Assembly: GCA_016617855.1 (NCBI GenBank)
Contig: JAECUM010093728.1
Span: 1-64,000, forward strand
Source: Megalonaias nervosa
Lineage: Eukaryota > Mollusca > Bivalvia > Unionida > Unionidae
Direction: 5' to 3'
DNA length: 64,000 bases
This document shows, piece after piece, positions 1 to 7,964 of this stretch (position 1 is the stretch's first letter; each line of letters opens with the position of its first letter). Under the pieces are notes generated by a model. It did not search any database. It had not been told where the DNA came from and saw only the letters and a list, made by a program, of their open reading frames with translations. A program made the translations under genes and the position numbers.

Positions 1-12
1 TCGGTGCATCAT
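1..12 (-). CDS. Possible start of the next Polinton gene, cut by the window edge
   Basis: Reading the minus strand past the end of the pX-like gene, an ATG-ATG pair (positions 12-7) follows a short AT-rich spacer and runs off the window. The gene order of Polinton elements makes a virion gene such as the major capsid likely here, but only four codons are visible. The assignment is inference from position only. Confidence 0.25.
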
Positions 13-28
13 TATTTCTCTCTGTTAT

Positions 29-454
29 TTAATAATCAAAAACGTATAATTCTCGGACGGTTATTTTTTTCTTGGTCTTTCTAGATCTGTGGGTGTGAAG
101 TCTTCGTCTTCTCTTTCTACCTTGTATTTGCTGTGGCGCCAGGGAAGCATGAATGCCTGACTCGGCAACGTCCAGAGCATTTATAGGAGTTTCTCGTCGG
201 CACAAAATGTCATTTTCAGCTTGAAGTAAGACATTTTTGCCTGCTCTCAAGAAGGCTTCTTTGGGGTTTTGTTTGTCAATGATGACATTTTGGAGAAATT
301 CTTTGCCTTGCGTCAAAGCGGCATCTTTCAAGGCGTGCAATCCTCCTGTCACCATTGGTTTCAAAACGGGCGCCACCGAACGAAACGCAGATTTCAGCAT
401 ATCTCCTAAACCATGTGCTCGCTGTCGAGCGATTCCTCGGTACACAGGATACAT
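29..454 (-). CDS. Small basic virion protein, pX/pVI-like, of Polinton/adintovirus type
   Basis: A 141-residue open frame with no internal stop, one of the few intact genes of this element. The N-terminus has a Tyr-Arg-Gly then Gly-His/Ala-His-Gly-Leu-Gly pattern. A likely amphipathic helix follows (residues about 17-60, rich in Ala, Val, Leu and Lys), and the tail is very basic (residues about 113-130, Arg/Lys-rich). This layout is that of small adenovirus pX/pVI-like virion proteins reported from adintoviruses and Polintons, thought to act on membranes or DNA inside the particle. The ATG lies three bases after the stop codon of the penton-like gene, so the two are tightly packed. The family call rests on pattern recognition; a host-derived function is unlikely. 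Confidence 0.6.
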   Translation of the reverse strand: MYPVYRGIARQRAHGLGDMLKSAFRSVAPVLKPMVTGGLHALKDAALTQGKEFLQNVIIDKQNPKEAFLRAGKNVLLQAENDILCRRETPINALDVAESGIHASLAPQQIQGRKRRRRLHTHRSRKTKKKITVRELYVFDY

Positions 455-466
455 GACTTATAAGTC
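455..466. promoter_or_regulatory. 12-bp perfect palindrome at a gene junction
   Basis: GACTTATAAGTC is self-complementary. On the minus strand it contains the TAA stop of the penton-like gene (458-460) and sits directly before the ATG of the pX-like gene. It also resembles a TATA element, but it is too close to the ATG to be an ordinary core promoter for it. A role is possible but unproven. Confidence 0.35.
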
Positions 467-1377
467 GTTAGAGAAGCGTTTTCGAAAATGGAGTTTTACA
501 GTGACTTTCCCTTTGAAGAATGGAATATTTTGTCCCAGATCTCCTTTTATAGCAATGTTGACAGTGTCGAAATACGACTTACTGACGGGTAAATAGTGAG
601 GATGTAGAAATTTGTGGTGAATGTGATAGGTGTTTCCACCTTCCTCGTCTTTGGTCGTGGCAGAATCCGCTTTGAAAGGAATGACTCACAGTAACTGTAC
701 GGATGAGTGTCCCACCACGTTGTACTCCACCACATCAGAGTACACAAAGATCAAATTTAATCCTTGGTTCAGTTCTACAGGGGAACGAAAATATTTCGCA
801 AAATTCAAGTTGTTGGTGATGGGTGGCATGAGTGAAACCTTGACCATCTTGAGCTCTCCACGCAAAATGCCAAACCATTCAGGACAAAATGTAATGGACA
901 ACGTTTTGGCATCCGAAAATTTCATCAGTAGGCGACGGGCCTCTTTAAGGTACTTGAGGATGACACTTCGTGTGGTTTTGTCCAAGGTTTTGCCAAACAG
1001 AGCATTGAATTTGGAGGCAATCGTGTCCACCAGAGCTTGACCGCTAAATAATAACCTGCAGGAATTTTCAACAGATATATGTACCGTGGAGTATCTGGAG
1101 ACAATTGTCGTTTCATAGAGGCATCTACAGTTTCCTTTTCATTCAAGTATTGTTGAACTTAGTCGTTCAGAACTTCGACCTCAAAAGTGGTTTGATTTTG
1201 AGTGATGTTTTTGATTTGTGTGGGGTGAATCATTTCGACCAAAGCCACATCCCAATGGGCTTTGTGATCCAGTTGGATGGTCTGAGGTAATTTGGCCGTG
1301 AAACAGCACAAAGTATTGTGGGGAAACACATCCATCAAACTGTCACTGGGTAAAGTTAAGTAAAATTGGTTATTCAT
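458..1377 (-). pseudogene. Penton/minor-capsid-like virion protein of Polinton type, broken
   Basis: The start at 1377 opens a frame with the Phe-x-x-x-Leu-Pro-x-x-Ile-x-Leu then Trp-Asp-Val-Ala-Leu-Val-Glu pattern typical of the N-terminus of a conserved Polinton virion protein. The same frame continues after an in-frame TAA (1156-1158), shifts near 1,045 into the 686-1,030 frame (residues IFVYSDVVE visible), and shifts again near 690 into a final frame. That last frame shows a Tyr-Phe-Asp-Thr-Val segment and ends KVTVKLHF before the stop at 458-460. Total length (about 305 codons) fits the family. I call it penton-like (minor jelly-roll capsid); the exact capsid role is established for the family, not shown here. 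At least one stop and two frameshifts make it non-functional. Confidence 0.7.
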
Positions 1378-1404
1378 AATTCCAGAATTCTGCTGTCCTA
1401 GGGG

Positions 1405-1785
1405 TCATTGGAGGTCAGAGGACTGTCCAAAAGAGGGTTGTTGTTGTTTGCTTTGGTGGTGGCTGTTGGGAGGGTGACTGACGTTGGTTGCAAGACTCCC
1501 GTTGTTATCGTTAGAATATTTCAGGGAAGAATTGGGGAGAAGGTAACCGATGCAGCTGCTCAGTAAAATGGTCCACAATTGTTTGCCTTCTTGTTGCAAA
1601 CTCAAACTGGCAATGGTAGCACCTATGACACAATACACTACAAACGTTTGGTAGAAAAAGACGACTTCGGTTTTAGGGACACGTTCTCCACACCACACCC
1701 ACAGTGGTTGCTTTTGTAGATCTTGCAGTGAAGAACTCGGAGAAGGAGTGGTCACTGTCGTGATTGACGCTGTGTTTAAGGGCAT
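1405..1785 (-). CDS. Two-helix membrane protein conserved in Polintons
   Basis: A 126-residue open frame if started at the Met codon at 1785; the frame is open further upstream but there it overlaps the integrase. Residues about 41-62 and 69-84 are hydrophobic and read as two transmembrane segments separated by a short polar turn (QQEGKQ). The second ends in GYLLPN, a signature I associate with a small conserved Polinton protein of unknown function. The C-terminus is His/Gln/Ser-rich and polar. It overlaps the chromodomain end of the integrase in another frame. Function unknown; a virion or host-membrane role is inference. Confidence 0.55.
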   Translation of the reverse strand: MPLNTASITTVTTPSPSSSLQDLQKQPLWVWCGERVPKTEVVFFYQTFVVYCVIGATIASLSLQQEGKQLWTILLSSCIGYLLPNSSLKYSNDNNGSLATNVSHPPNSHHQSKQQQPSFGQSSDLQ

Positions 1786-2544
1786 GACGGCCAATTCTTT
1801 TATACTCGATGACTTGCGAAGCGTCGATCCAAGAATCAAAACTTGGAGAATATCCTTTTTAACATACTTTGACTTCTTTGACGCGTCGTTTTCCCACATT
1901 ACGGGTTCTTTCATCGCGAATGCTTTCGATGTCGTACACGTCTTCATTTCTTGTCACTCGTTGTAACTCGGGCAAGTAAAAAGATCCTTTTAACACATCC
2001 CCGTTCATGTCTTCCAATTTATTGATGGCAGGATGACGACCACGCACTCGTCCTGTGACATGAAACAATTCGGTGGTCCATTTGGGTAAGTAACCTTTGT
2101 CGAAAGTGCGTTTGGTTTTGCCAATGCTCACCCAATCTCCGGTCGTCAATACTCCACCTTCTTTGGGGACAGCCACAATCGGGACGTACCAAACAGGCGC
2201 TCAAAGATGTCACTTCGTTGTCGGGAGTCACTTCTTGGGGAAGGGGGTGGGCACATCCGATGCTCCGATGGCAAGATTGGTTGTACGCTTTGACCAGGTG
2301 CGGTAAGACGTCGATGTACTTGAGAGCGTGATCGATGCCCTCCACTCGGGTGCAATTTCTGGAAAATTTTCGTCGAATGGGTTTGTGTAAGGTCTACATG
2401 GCTTGTTCTTGTAACCGTCGTTGCACTTGAGGTAAATGGACACTTTTCATTCGGGTTTTGCCAGCACGATACAATTTCTGAACTCCTCCGTCTCCCGCAG
2501 GATGGACTGGATCGTAGTAAATGCTGGCTAACAAAATTCTCCAT
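1673..2544 (-). pseudogene. Polinton retroviral-type integrase with chromodomain, catalytic core deleted
   Basis: The ATG at 2544 is followed, after a one-base shift, by an N-terminal block reading IYYDP then HPAG and a basic segment, as in Polinton integrases. An in-frame TAG lies near 2,394. Near 2,350 the reading jumps directly to the helix that follows the catalytic domain (YIDVLPHLVKAYN, about 2,285-2,325). The DDE catalytic domain between these blocks is absent. Downstream are a Gly-Asp-Trp-Val SH3-like block (about 2,100-2,135), then a chromodomain start (VYDIE, about 1,930) and its second half (KGYSPSFDSWID) just after a TAA at 1856-1858. The gene would normally insert the element into host DNA; this copy cannot. 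Confidence 0.75.
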
Positions 2545-2628
2545 TATGTCTCTCTTTCTCTTTAATAAGTCACCCACTTTTCAGTAATGCTACTTTGGAT
2601 GCGGTGAGGTGGTGATTTGGAAACGGCT

Positions 2629-3219
2629 TTACGTGTCCTTCGTGCTATGGGAGTAGAAATCGAGGGTGGTGGTGGTAGTGGTGGTGGCTGTAATAGGATG
2701 GTTGTTGTCTTGCTTTCCTTTTTCACTTCTGGTTTCCCTTTTTCTCACTTCTGTTGAAGGAGGAGTGGACATCATCTTTTTAACCCAAGCTTTGAATTCT
2801 TCACGTTGGGGTGTGGGGGAAGGGGTCAACAAGGACGCTCCAATCTTACTAGGGATGAGAGCCGCTTACGGTGTTTGAAAGACTTCTCGTGCCTCTTCTT
2901 CCTCAGGCATCCATGGGGCTGCGTCTGTCTTGGTCACTGGGGGTGGTGGTAGTGGTGGTGATGGACTTTTCATCAGGGTCTTAAAATCTTTCAGAGTCGG
3001 TGGAGCTGTTTCGTCTAAAGCTTTCTGGTGAAAGTTGAAGTCGCTGCAATACTTGACCGTACCGTTTCGATTTTCCGTTTCTGACAAATCACTGAGATCC
3101 ATCAAAGATTGCAATTCTTGTTGTAACAAGGACATCTCGGTCAAATGAGAATTGGGAGGTAAATGTGGGATCCTTTGTTCATGCCAACGATGGAATTTCA
3201 TCCATCGTTTGTAGGACAC
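2629..3219 (-). pseudogene. Proline-rich Polinton protein of unknown function
   Basis: One frame runs from Met 3219 to a stop at 2629, interrupted only by an in-frame TAA at 2866-2868. The N-terminal part is compact (Trp and His-rich, then a helix ending LMDLSDLSE). The middle is a Pro/Ser run (about 2,930-2,965) and the C-terminal part carries a Thr run encoded by a trinucleotide repeat (about 2,663-2,690). The Met-x-Tyr-Lys-Arg-Trp opening and the following Leu-rich helix recall a conserved but uncharacterised Polinton protein. It sits between the core-like gene and the integrase. A single stop suggests fairly recent loss. Function not recognised. Confidence 0.45.
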
Positions 3220-3256
3220 TAAATTCAGTTATAGTCCTTCCATCAGATTCCAAAGG

Positions 3257-3734
3257 TCACGTCTGAGATATTTTCACCCCAGAGGTCCCATTTAACTTCT
3301 TGATCCTTTTTTTTAATCTTTGACCTGTTCCTTGTGAAGCAGCTCCCGTCACGAGTCCAGTAATCATTGTTCCCAATACTCCAAGGGTGCTAACAACCGG
3401 TGCACAAATCTTCCACGTTGTACCAACATCTCTTTCTTTAGACGGTTGTGTATTTTCTTTTGGACCATTTGGCAAAGAACGTGTCGATACTTGGCTAAAA
3501 ATTCTTTCTGATGTTGAGACAAAGGTATCGTTCCATTCAAGGCATTCAGGCAACATTCCCACATGGTGTCGACTACGTCTTTGGAGGCGGTTTAAATGAG
3601 TTTTCGCATCGGTGGAGTGGCTTTGGACAGAACGGACAACACGTCCCAATGTTTGGCTAAACGAGGAGGCAGTCCTTTCCTTTTTCTCCTTTGGGAGCAG
3701 AAGAAGGATGGCTTCATGGGGGGGGGGGTAACAT
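3257..3734 (-). pseudogene. Conserved Polinton core-like protein, broken
   Basis: After the shared leader the ATG at 3734 runs into an 11-C tract (3718-3728), whose length puts the next Met out of frame. The following block has KRKG then RLAKHW and LSKATPPMRK, ending in an in-frame TAA (3592-3594). The same frame resumes with CLNALNG, a Lys-rich stretch and QRGRF (about 3,364-3,585). It then shifts near 3,400 to a frame with a hydrophobic VVSTLGVLGTMITG segment and a basic tail (stop at 3257). This block order is that of a small Lys-rich protein conserved among Polintons and adintoviruses, probably a virion or core protein. One homopolymer shift, one stop and one frameshift disable it. Role in the particle is inference. 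Confidence 0.6.
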
Positions 3735-3775
3735 CTTTGTTGTTCCGGAGCATACACACAAAATATATTGACGTC
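3735..3775 (-). promoter_or_regulatory. Shared leader/promoter element, copy 1 (core-like gene)
   Basis: Immediately upstream of the ATG at 3734. It matches the leaders at 4,107-4,148 and 4,454-4,486 in the pattern GTGT..TGCTCC/GTTCCG-GAAC-AAAGATG and contains a GACGTCAA CRE-like site plus a CACGTG E-box slightly upstream. The conserved stretch ends exactly at the start codons, so it is read as promoter plus 5' leader duplicated with the gene. Confidence 0.5.
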
Positions 3776-3816
3776 GAACACGTGACACACGTCCTATTAT
3801 CTTATTTTTGGATGGA

Positions 3817-4106
3817 TTATTTTTGGAGTAGGTCAAAGGGTTTGTAACCAGTCTTTTTGACGAACTCTTTAACTATCGCTTCGTCAAAAATGTGACGACT
3901 TTTTTTTCTATATCGCCAAGCAAGCCTCCCCTTTGGTTGCTCCTCTTTTTCTCTGGACGATGGGGTTATTTTTGGGGTAGACGTCGATGCATGGCTACAC
4001 ATTTTTTCGGATGCAGGGTCAAACGACAAGACTGTCCTTTTCGTTTTCCTTTTTGGACACGAGAACGACGATAGTGGTGGTGTGCACTTCTGCGGAGGGG
4101 GGGCAT
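3817..4106 (-). pseudogene. Basic His/Arg-rich small protein, second tandem copy, frameshifted
   Basis: Starts at ATG 4106 with a His-Tyr-Arg-Arg rich N-terminus (SAHHHYRRS) and continues KGKRKGQ in the same frame to about 3,966. The frame then shifts; the C-terminal part (EAIVKEFVKKTGY, to the stop at 3817) lies in another frame. It is a diverged copy of the next gene upstream (4,172-4,453), with the same order of basic N-terminus and EFVK-x-TG end. The composition suggests a nucleic-acid-binding protein, possibly protamine- or core-like. The first part also resembles the start of the core-like gene at 3,734, so the copies may derive from duplication of that gene's 5' end. Function is inference. 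Confidence 0.5.
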
Positions 4107-4148
4107 CTTTGTTTGTTGCGGAACACAAAAACATACACTGACGTCGAT
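4107..4148 (-). promoter_or_regulatory. Shared leader/promoter element, copy 2
   Basis: Lies directly before ATG 4106. It reads GACGTCAGTGTATG and then GTTCCGCAAC before AAAGATG, matching copies 1 and 3. Just upstream (about 4,149-4,178) is an ATAAGATAAAAGGACGTG block that is also present before copy 1 (about 3,792-3,812). Confidence 0.5.
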
Positions 4149-4171
4149 GACATAATACACGTCCTTTTATC

Positions 4172-4453
4172 TTATTTTTTTAAGTAGTATTTTTGGAGGA
4201 ATTGGCTGGGTGTGTGACCAGTCTGTTTGACGAACTCTCTGGTTATCGCATTATCACCAAAAAAAAATTCTCCCCTTTGGTTTGTCCTCTTTTTCTTTGG
4301 ACGATGGGGTCTTTTGTGGGGTAGACGTCGATGCTTGGTTAAGCTTTTTTCCGGATGACGGGCCAAACGACGAGACTGTCCTTTTCTTTTTCCTTTTCCT
4401 TTTAAGGCAGGAGAACGGCGATGGTGGTGGTGTGCACTTCTGGTAGGTGACAT
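4172..4453 (-). CDS. Basic His/Arg/Lys-rich small protein, first tandem copy, intact
   Basis: A 93-residue open frame from ATG 4453. The N-terminus has a four-His run and the middle is strongly basic (GKGKRKGQSRR, PHRPKKKR). The C-terminus has AITREFVKQTGH and ends LQKYYLKK. It is the less damaged of two tandem copies about 347 bp apart; both carry the same leader. The charge suggests binding to DNA or RNA, for instance as a condensing core protein, which Polinton virions would need. No named family is recognised with confidence. Confidence 0.5.
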   Translation of the reverse strand: MSPTRSAHHHHRRSPALKGKGKRKGQSRRLARHPEKSLTKHRRLPHKRPHRPKKKRTNQRGEFFFGDNAITREFVKQTGHTPSQFLQKYYLKK

Positions 4454-4486
4454 CTTTTAGCGTTCAGGAGCACAATAACACTGATA
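4454..4486 (-). promoter_or_regulatory. Shared leader/promoter element, copy 3
   Basis: Precedes ATG 4453 and reads CAGTGTTATTGTGCTCC then GAAC and AAAAGATG. It matches copies 1 and 2 near the ATG but lacks the GACGTC site present in them. Confidence 0.45.
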
Positions 4487-4579
4487 CCCATCGTTTACCC
4501 CAGGTCTTTTTCATAGTGGAATGCGTCACCACTGATTGTCTCTACGTCGTATAAACTTTATAACAAGCATCACTCGACG

Positions 4580-5079
4580 TTAAGGAGTTCGCAACGGACT
4601 AAATCGGGTCAGTTCTTGCTTGGATAAATCAAGTAAACTTTGTAACATGCCCGATCTCTCTTGGACTTTGGTCTTGGGGGAGGGTACTTTGTTAGCAGCT
4701 GCCGCAGCATCTAAAGAGTTGGAGGGTGTCACCACTGGAGGAGAAGTTCCTGGAGACACGGATTTTCATTTTTTCATCAAATGGGGAAGAACGGGTGTCA
4801 AATTGGTTTTGGCTGCCATCACTAGCAACGGAGAAGTGGAAGAACCTAAGGCTGCTGGAGACGCGGTCACTGGCATTGCAGGTCGTGGTTTGGGGATGTA
4901 AGGTTGCGTCCTAGACGCAGTGCCTCTCCTGCGGGTAGAAGCTGCGTTCATGGGGTCTTTTCTTGGGGCTTTTCTTTTTCTGGGGTTGTGACCTGGTCTT
5001 GACACCGCTGCTCTTTTTTCTTCTGGGTACGTTTGGGTCGGGGAGTGGCTTTTTTCTTCGGGATGACTTTGGGGGACAT
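4580..5079 (-). pseudogene. Basic Lys/Pro/Ala-rich protein, possible DNA-condensing core protein
   Basis: ATG at 5079 opens a frame that is almost all Lys, Arg and Pro (IPKKKATPRPKRTQKKK). A frame change near 5,000 leads into a frame with KRKAPRKDP and RRRG, then a Pro/Ala-rich middle. That frame has one in-frame TGA near 4,764 and then continues through a poly-Ala segment to LLDLSKQEL and a final TAA at about 4,580. The basic head, Ala/Pro middle and helical tail suggest a virion core or DNA-packaging protein by analogy with adenovirus core proteins, but no specific family is recognised. It lies between the ATPase region and the tandem basic genes. One shift and one stop make it a pseudogene. 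Confidence 0.4.
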
Positions 5080-5151
5080 TAGGATCCCATTTAAGAGGGA
5101 GCGAATGATAACACCTCTTAGAGAACTGCTACCTCAAGGTTTCAAGATGAT

Positions 5152-5408
5152 TTACTTTTTGGTTTGAGTGTCGATGCGGGGATCTGCCATTTGTGTCAGG
5201 GCTACTTTGTTTCTCTCAACAAGCGTTTGGCTTGGTGTGGGATGTGAATGATACCTTGAAGTAATTAATGTGCTGTCACCGTAAACCATCGTAAGACGTC
5301 TCTGAGACTGGCCTCTAAGACACGAGCACGTATTTGTGTATTTTTTCGCGACTGATGCCGTACAAGGCACGAATAATTTCAGAGAAGATGAGTCTGAAGG
5401 GACATCAT
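5152..5408 (-). pseudogene. Unrecognised Polinton gene remnant
   Basis: A TATA element at 5446-5453 is followed 38-45 bases later by two adjacent ATG codons (5408-5403), a spacing seen at other genes of this element. The frame from these ATGs stops after nine codons. Another frame across the same stretch (Met 5433 to stop 5152) stays open for 93 codons and is Ser/Thr-rich. Which frame was real cannot be decided by eye. No motif is recognised; a protease would be expected somewhere in the element but its His/Cys motifs are not seen here. Confidence 0.3.
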
Positions 5409-5445
5409 GTTGACGATGTGTGAGACAGACCACAAGTGTCCGAGG

Positions 5446-5453
5446 TTTTTATA
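5446..5453 (-). promoter_or_regulatory. TATA box overlapping the ATPase stop codon
   Basis: TATAAAAA on the minus strand. The TAA within it (5449-5451) is the apparent stop codon of the packaging ATPase reading frame, so the upstream gene ends inside the next gene's core promoter. The ATG pair at 5408-5403 lies at the usual distance for this element. Confidence 0.5.
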
Positions 5454-6179
5454 GATTTTTTTTTAAGTCGAGGGGGACTTGTACACGACAGTCTTGACAC
5501 CAGTGGTGAAAGAGATGGGTACGAAATCGCAAATAATTGGGAGTGGTGGGTTTTAAATCCTCGAGTAAATAGTCGCGAGGAGTTTGAGTGGCATCGTCGT
5601 ACGCGTGAGTCAGTCAAGGAGTTCCTAACTGTTTGGCTAACACTTGCACGTGCGATTTATCTCTAGGGCTTTCAAACAAGACCACGTAATGAGCATTAAG
5701 ACTGATGGTGCGATGGGCTTTACTTTGTTGAAAAAAACATTTGGGTAATGTAAATGACACTGGCATTACGATGATGCCCTTTGCGCGTAAACCAGTTTAA
5801 TTTCTTCTTCGCCTTCTCTTAACATGTCGTCGAAGATGACCAGATGAGTTTGACTGGGGTCAGACACGATCCCGTCGTCTTCGTCAGGAATACCTTCCAC
5901 AAACACGATGGAATCGCCTTGACGTTTTCGCAGGAGGCTGTACTCCGATTCCAACTCTTTGTAACACCACACGATACGTTGAGGTAGACGATTGATCAAA
6001 TGATTTTTATGTTCGATCAAACGTTTGACAAATTCGGTTTTGCCTGAACCGCTCGGTCCAGCAATTAACATGATAAAGGGATGGCGAAAATACAAGGCCT
6101 CCCAACTAGCATGATCTAACTTTTCTTCGATGACTTTGAAAGTGGAGGAAGACGGAGCAGAGGCAGCAGAGATAGCCAT
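5449..6179 (-). pseudogene. Polinton genome-packaging ATPase (A32/FtsK-HerA type)
   Basis: Start chosen at Met 6179 because it lies 47 bases below a TATA box; the frame is open further upstream. Walker A AGPSGSGKT is at 6,036-6,059 region and Walker B LVIFDDM at 5,823-5,843, the order and spacing of packaging ATPases that pump DNA into capsids. The first frame ends at 5766. The reading continues in a second frame (HHRNASVIYI then FQQSKAHRTISLNAHYVV, about 5,650-5,780), where the conserved Asn and Arg-rich helix are visible. A third frame (about 5,450-5,640) has DLKPTTPNYLRFRT and ends at TAA 5449-5451. Length of about 240 codons is normal. Two frameshifts make it a pseudogene although both nucleotide-binding motifs survive. 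Confidence 0.85.
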
Positions 6180-6225
6180 AGTGCACGGAATGTCCCGTTT
6201 GAAACGAACACATACAAGACAAGAG

Positions 6226-6233
6226 TTTTTATA
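6226..6233 (-). promoter_or_regulatory. TATA box of the packaging ATPase gene
   Basis: TATAAAAA on the minus strand, 47-54 bases upstream of ATG 6179. The distance matches the other TATA-driven genes of this element. Confidence 0.55.
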
Positions 6234-6349
6234 CTTTTTCAGGACACGTTTATTTAAAAACAAATTTAAAATTATACACGAAAGACAAATTTACATGAAA
6301 GCCAAAGCCAAATAAATAAAAGACAAATGGTTACGTACATCGATAAAAT

Positions 6350-6646
6350 TCACCTCAAAACGATCAAAGTGGAATATAAACAAGTCACTAAACAACATTT
6401 TCTGTGAAGAAGATGTGGTGTCCTAGCGACACTGGGTAATGTTCTTAAAGTCTCTACACTTGGCACAGTCACACAGGGGTCCTCTCGGAATGGCCTTTCG
6501 GGGGTGTCCATGTTTATTACGGTCCTGTCCTGAATTAAGTGATTTTCCTCGGTGTCGGGTTCTTCTTCTAACACTGTGACTAACACAGGTTTAAAAGTTA
6601 CTTTTCTCACTGGACGTTTGACTTCATGATTACAAATCTTGGGCAA
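6350..6646 (-). CDS. Unrecognised open frame in the Polinton
   Basis: A 98-codon open frame. The first part is acidic (VLEEEPDTEENH) and the rest Pro/Thr-rich. It lies between the ATPase and the 6,808-7,095 frame on the same strand, with no TATA element in front. It may be the tail of the preceding gene in another frame. No family recognised. Confidence 0.25.
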   Translation of the reverse strand: MPKICNHEVKRPVRKVTFKPVLVTVLEEEPDTEENHLIQDRTVINMDTPERPFREDPCVTVPSVETLRTLPSVARTPHLLHRKCCLVTCLYSTLIVLR

Positions 6647-6807
6647 AGTTTCCCGCTTCTATTGTCCAAGCCTCGATACCAAAACTTTTCCAATCACGTA
6701 CATCTTGTCAGTGAGGATGTAAGTCACAAGCTACACAAACATCTTCGTAAACATCTTCATTGACTCAAAGGTCACGAATCATTTTTTCCAGTAGAGGCAG
6801 AGAAGTA

Positions 6808-7095
6808 TCAAGATGAAAGCGAAAGGCTTTTAACAGAATGAGTCCCGTGTACATTTAAAGGTACCACCCTCTTATTTTTGTGGTATTGTGACGTACAGAT
6901 CGTAAAAAGCCCACACGGAATCGGCTGGTAAACGAAATCCCAGAAAGGAGTCACTAAGACACACACCACACGACGACCCAAATTCATTGGATACAGTTCT
7001 CGTAAAAAGCGCTGGTAATCCACCACAGTCTGAATAGTGTCATTGATCTCCTTCCACGACAATTGTTCTATCACTGATGATAAAAGTCGCGGCAT
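6808..7095 (-). pseudogene. Unrecognised Polinton gene remnant
   Basis: A 95-codon frame from ATG 7095 with a well-structured N-terminal helix (SSVIEQLSWKEINDTIQ) and then a hydrophobic stretch. The continuing stretch at about 6,880-6,960 looks better in a second frame (DSFLGFRLPADSVWAFYDL), suggesting a shift. A TATAAAAA element lies at 7105-7112, too close to ATG 7095 for it to be the start of a transcript made from that box. Function not recognised. Confidence 0.3.
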
Positions 7096-7220
7096 GGTAG
7101 CAAGTTTTTATACCCTCCTTTGTTGAAGGTAATAAATGTACTTTTTGAACAAAAGCGGTTTTATTTCAGTACCGTACCAAAATTGTTTAGTCACTAACTC
7201 ACACGCCGCACATAAGTTGC

Positions 7221-7892
7221 CTATTGAACCAAGATTTGTTCGTGTAAAAGATTTTGGTAATCCTGTAACTCTTTCGTTGGAATTCTGTATACTATGGTCA
7301 CCTTGTAAGTAGAATGAGTGGCATTCAAACCTTTATGAATCTCACGTGATTCCTTAATGACCAATGGAACCAACCAATCCCTTATACCATTCGGGTACCA
7401 GTGATTCCAACATCGGTGACGTAACGGGTGCAGTTGTTCTTTGCGTTTGACTTGTATTTTGACAAACACTCGGTAAAATCGTTCTCTCAACTCAACAGGC
7501 AAACCACAAATGTTCTCTTGTAAAATATCCATGAAGAGATTACTGAGGTCGTCCCACTAAAGATAGGTAGTGACAGTGCGGAGACCATCGAGCATGGCTA
7601 AGGTAAGCGGAATCTTTCTGCTTCCAATGGTGGAGTGACACACCGCTGAAGCACATGACTTTGCAAACTTCGCCCAAGTGGATATTCTGGCTAATTCTTT
7701 GGGGGTAGATCCTCCCAGATATTTAAGCCACTTTCCTTGGAAGGTTTGGAATCGACTTTCAAAGTCGCAGTATTCAGACAAACGCACAGGGAACGAATAT
7801 TCTTCTTTCACAGGCTCATCTCGATGAGGGTACGTTGAAACCCGCAGTAGTTTGCTCAGGCATGGATGACATCCGAATGGTGGTAGCCGCAT
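7221..7892 (-). pseudogene. Unknown Polinton protein, one in-frame stop
   Basis: One frame runs from Met 7892 to the stop at 7221, broken only by TAG 7557-7559. About 220 codons would be read without it. The N-terminal half is rich in Phe, Arg and Trp (FESRFQTFQGKW). The C-terminal half has a strongly basic His-rich part (QVKRKEQLHPLRHRC) and several Trp residues. Composition is that of a folded protein. It lies just downstream of the polymerase in the usual place for lineage-specific Polinton genes. I recognise no domain. The 7,965-8,186 frame just upstream may be its N-terminal part after a shift. Confidence 0.45.
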
Positions 7893-7964
7893 GGTTTCAT
7901 GTTGAGGATGACATTGATAATGAAAACCAGTAAAGAGTCCACGATAACGAGTGCCAGCTCTTTC

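Noticed and set aside
237..747. Plus- and minus-strand frames over the virion genes
   Set aside because: They are opposite or out of frame to the pX-like and penton-like genes.
4620..4901. 93-codon plus-strand open frame
   Set aside because: It lies opposite the basic minus-strand gene (4,580-5,079), whose composition and continuation past one stop are more gene-like.
5152..7100. Polinton cysteine protease
   Set aside because: Looked for in all minus frames between the ATPase and the polymerase; the expected His and Cys blocks were not seen.
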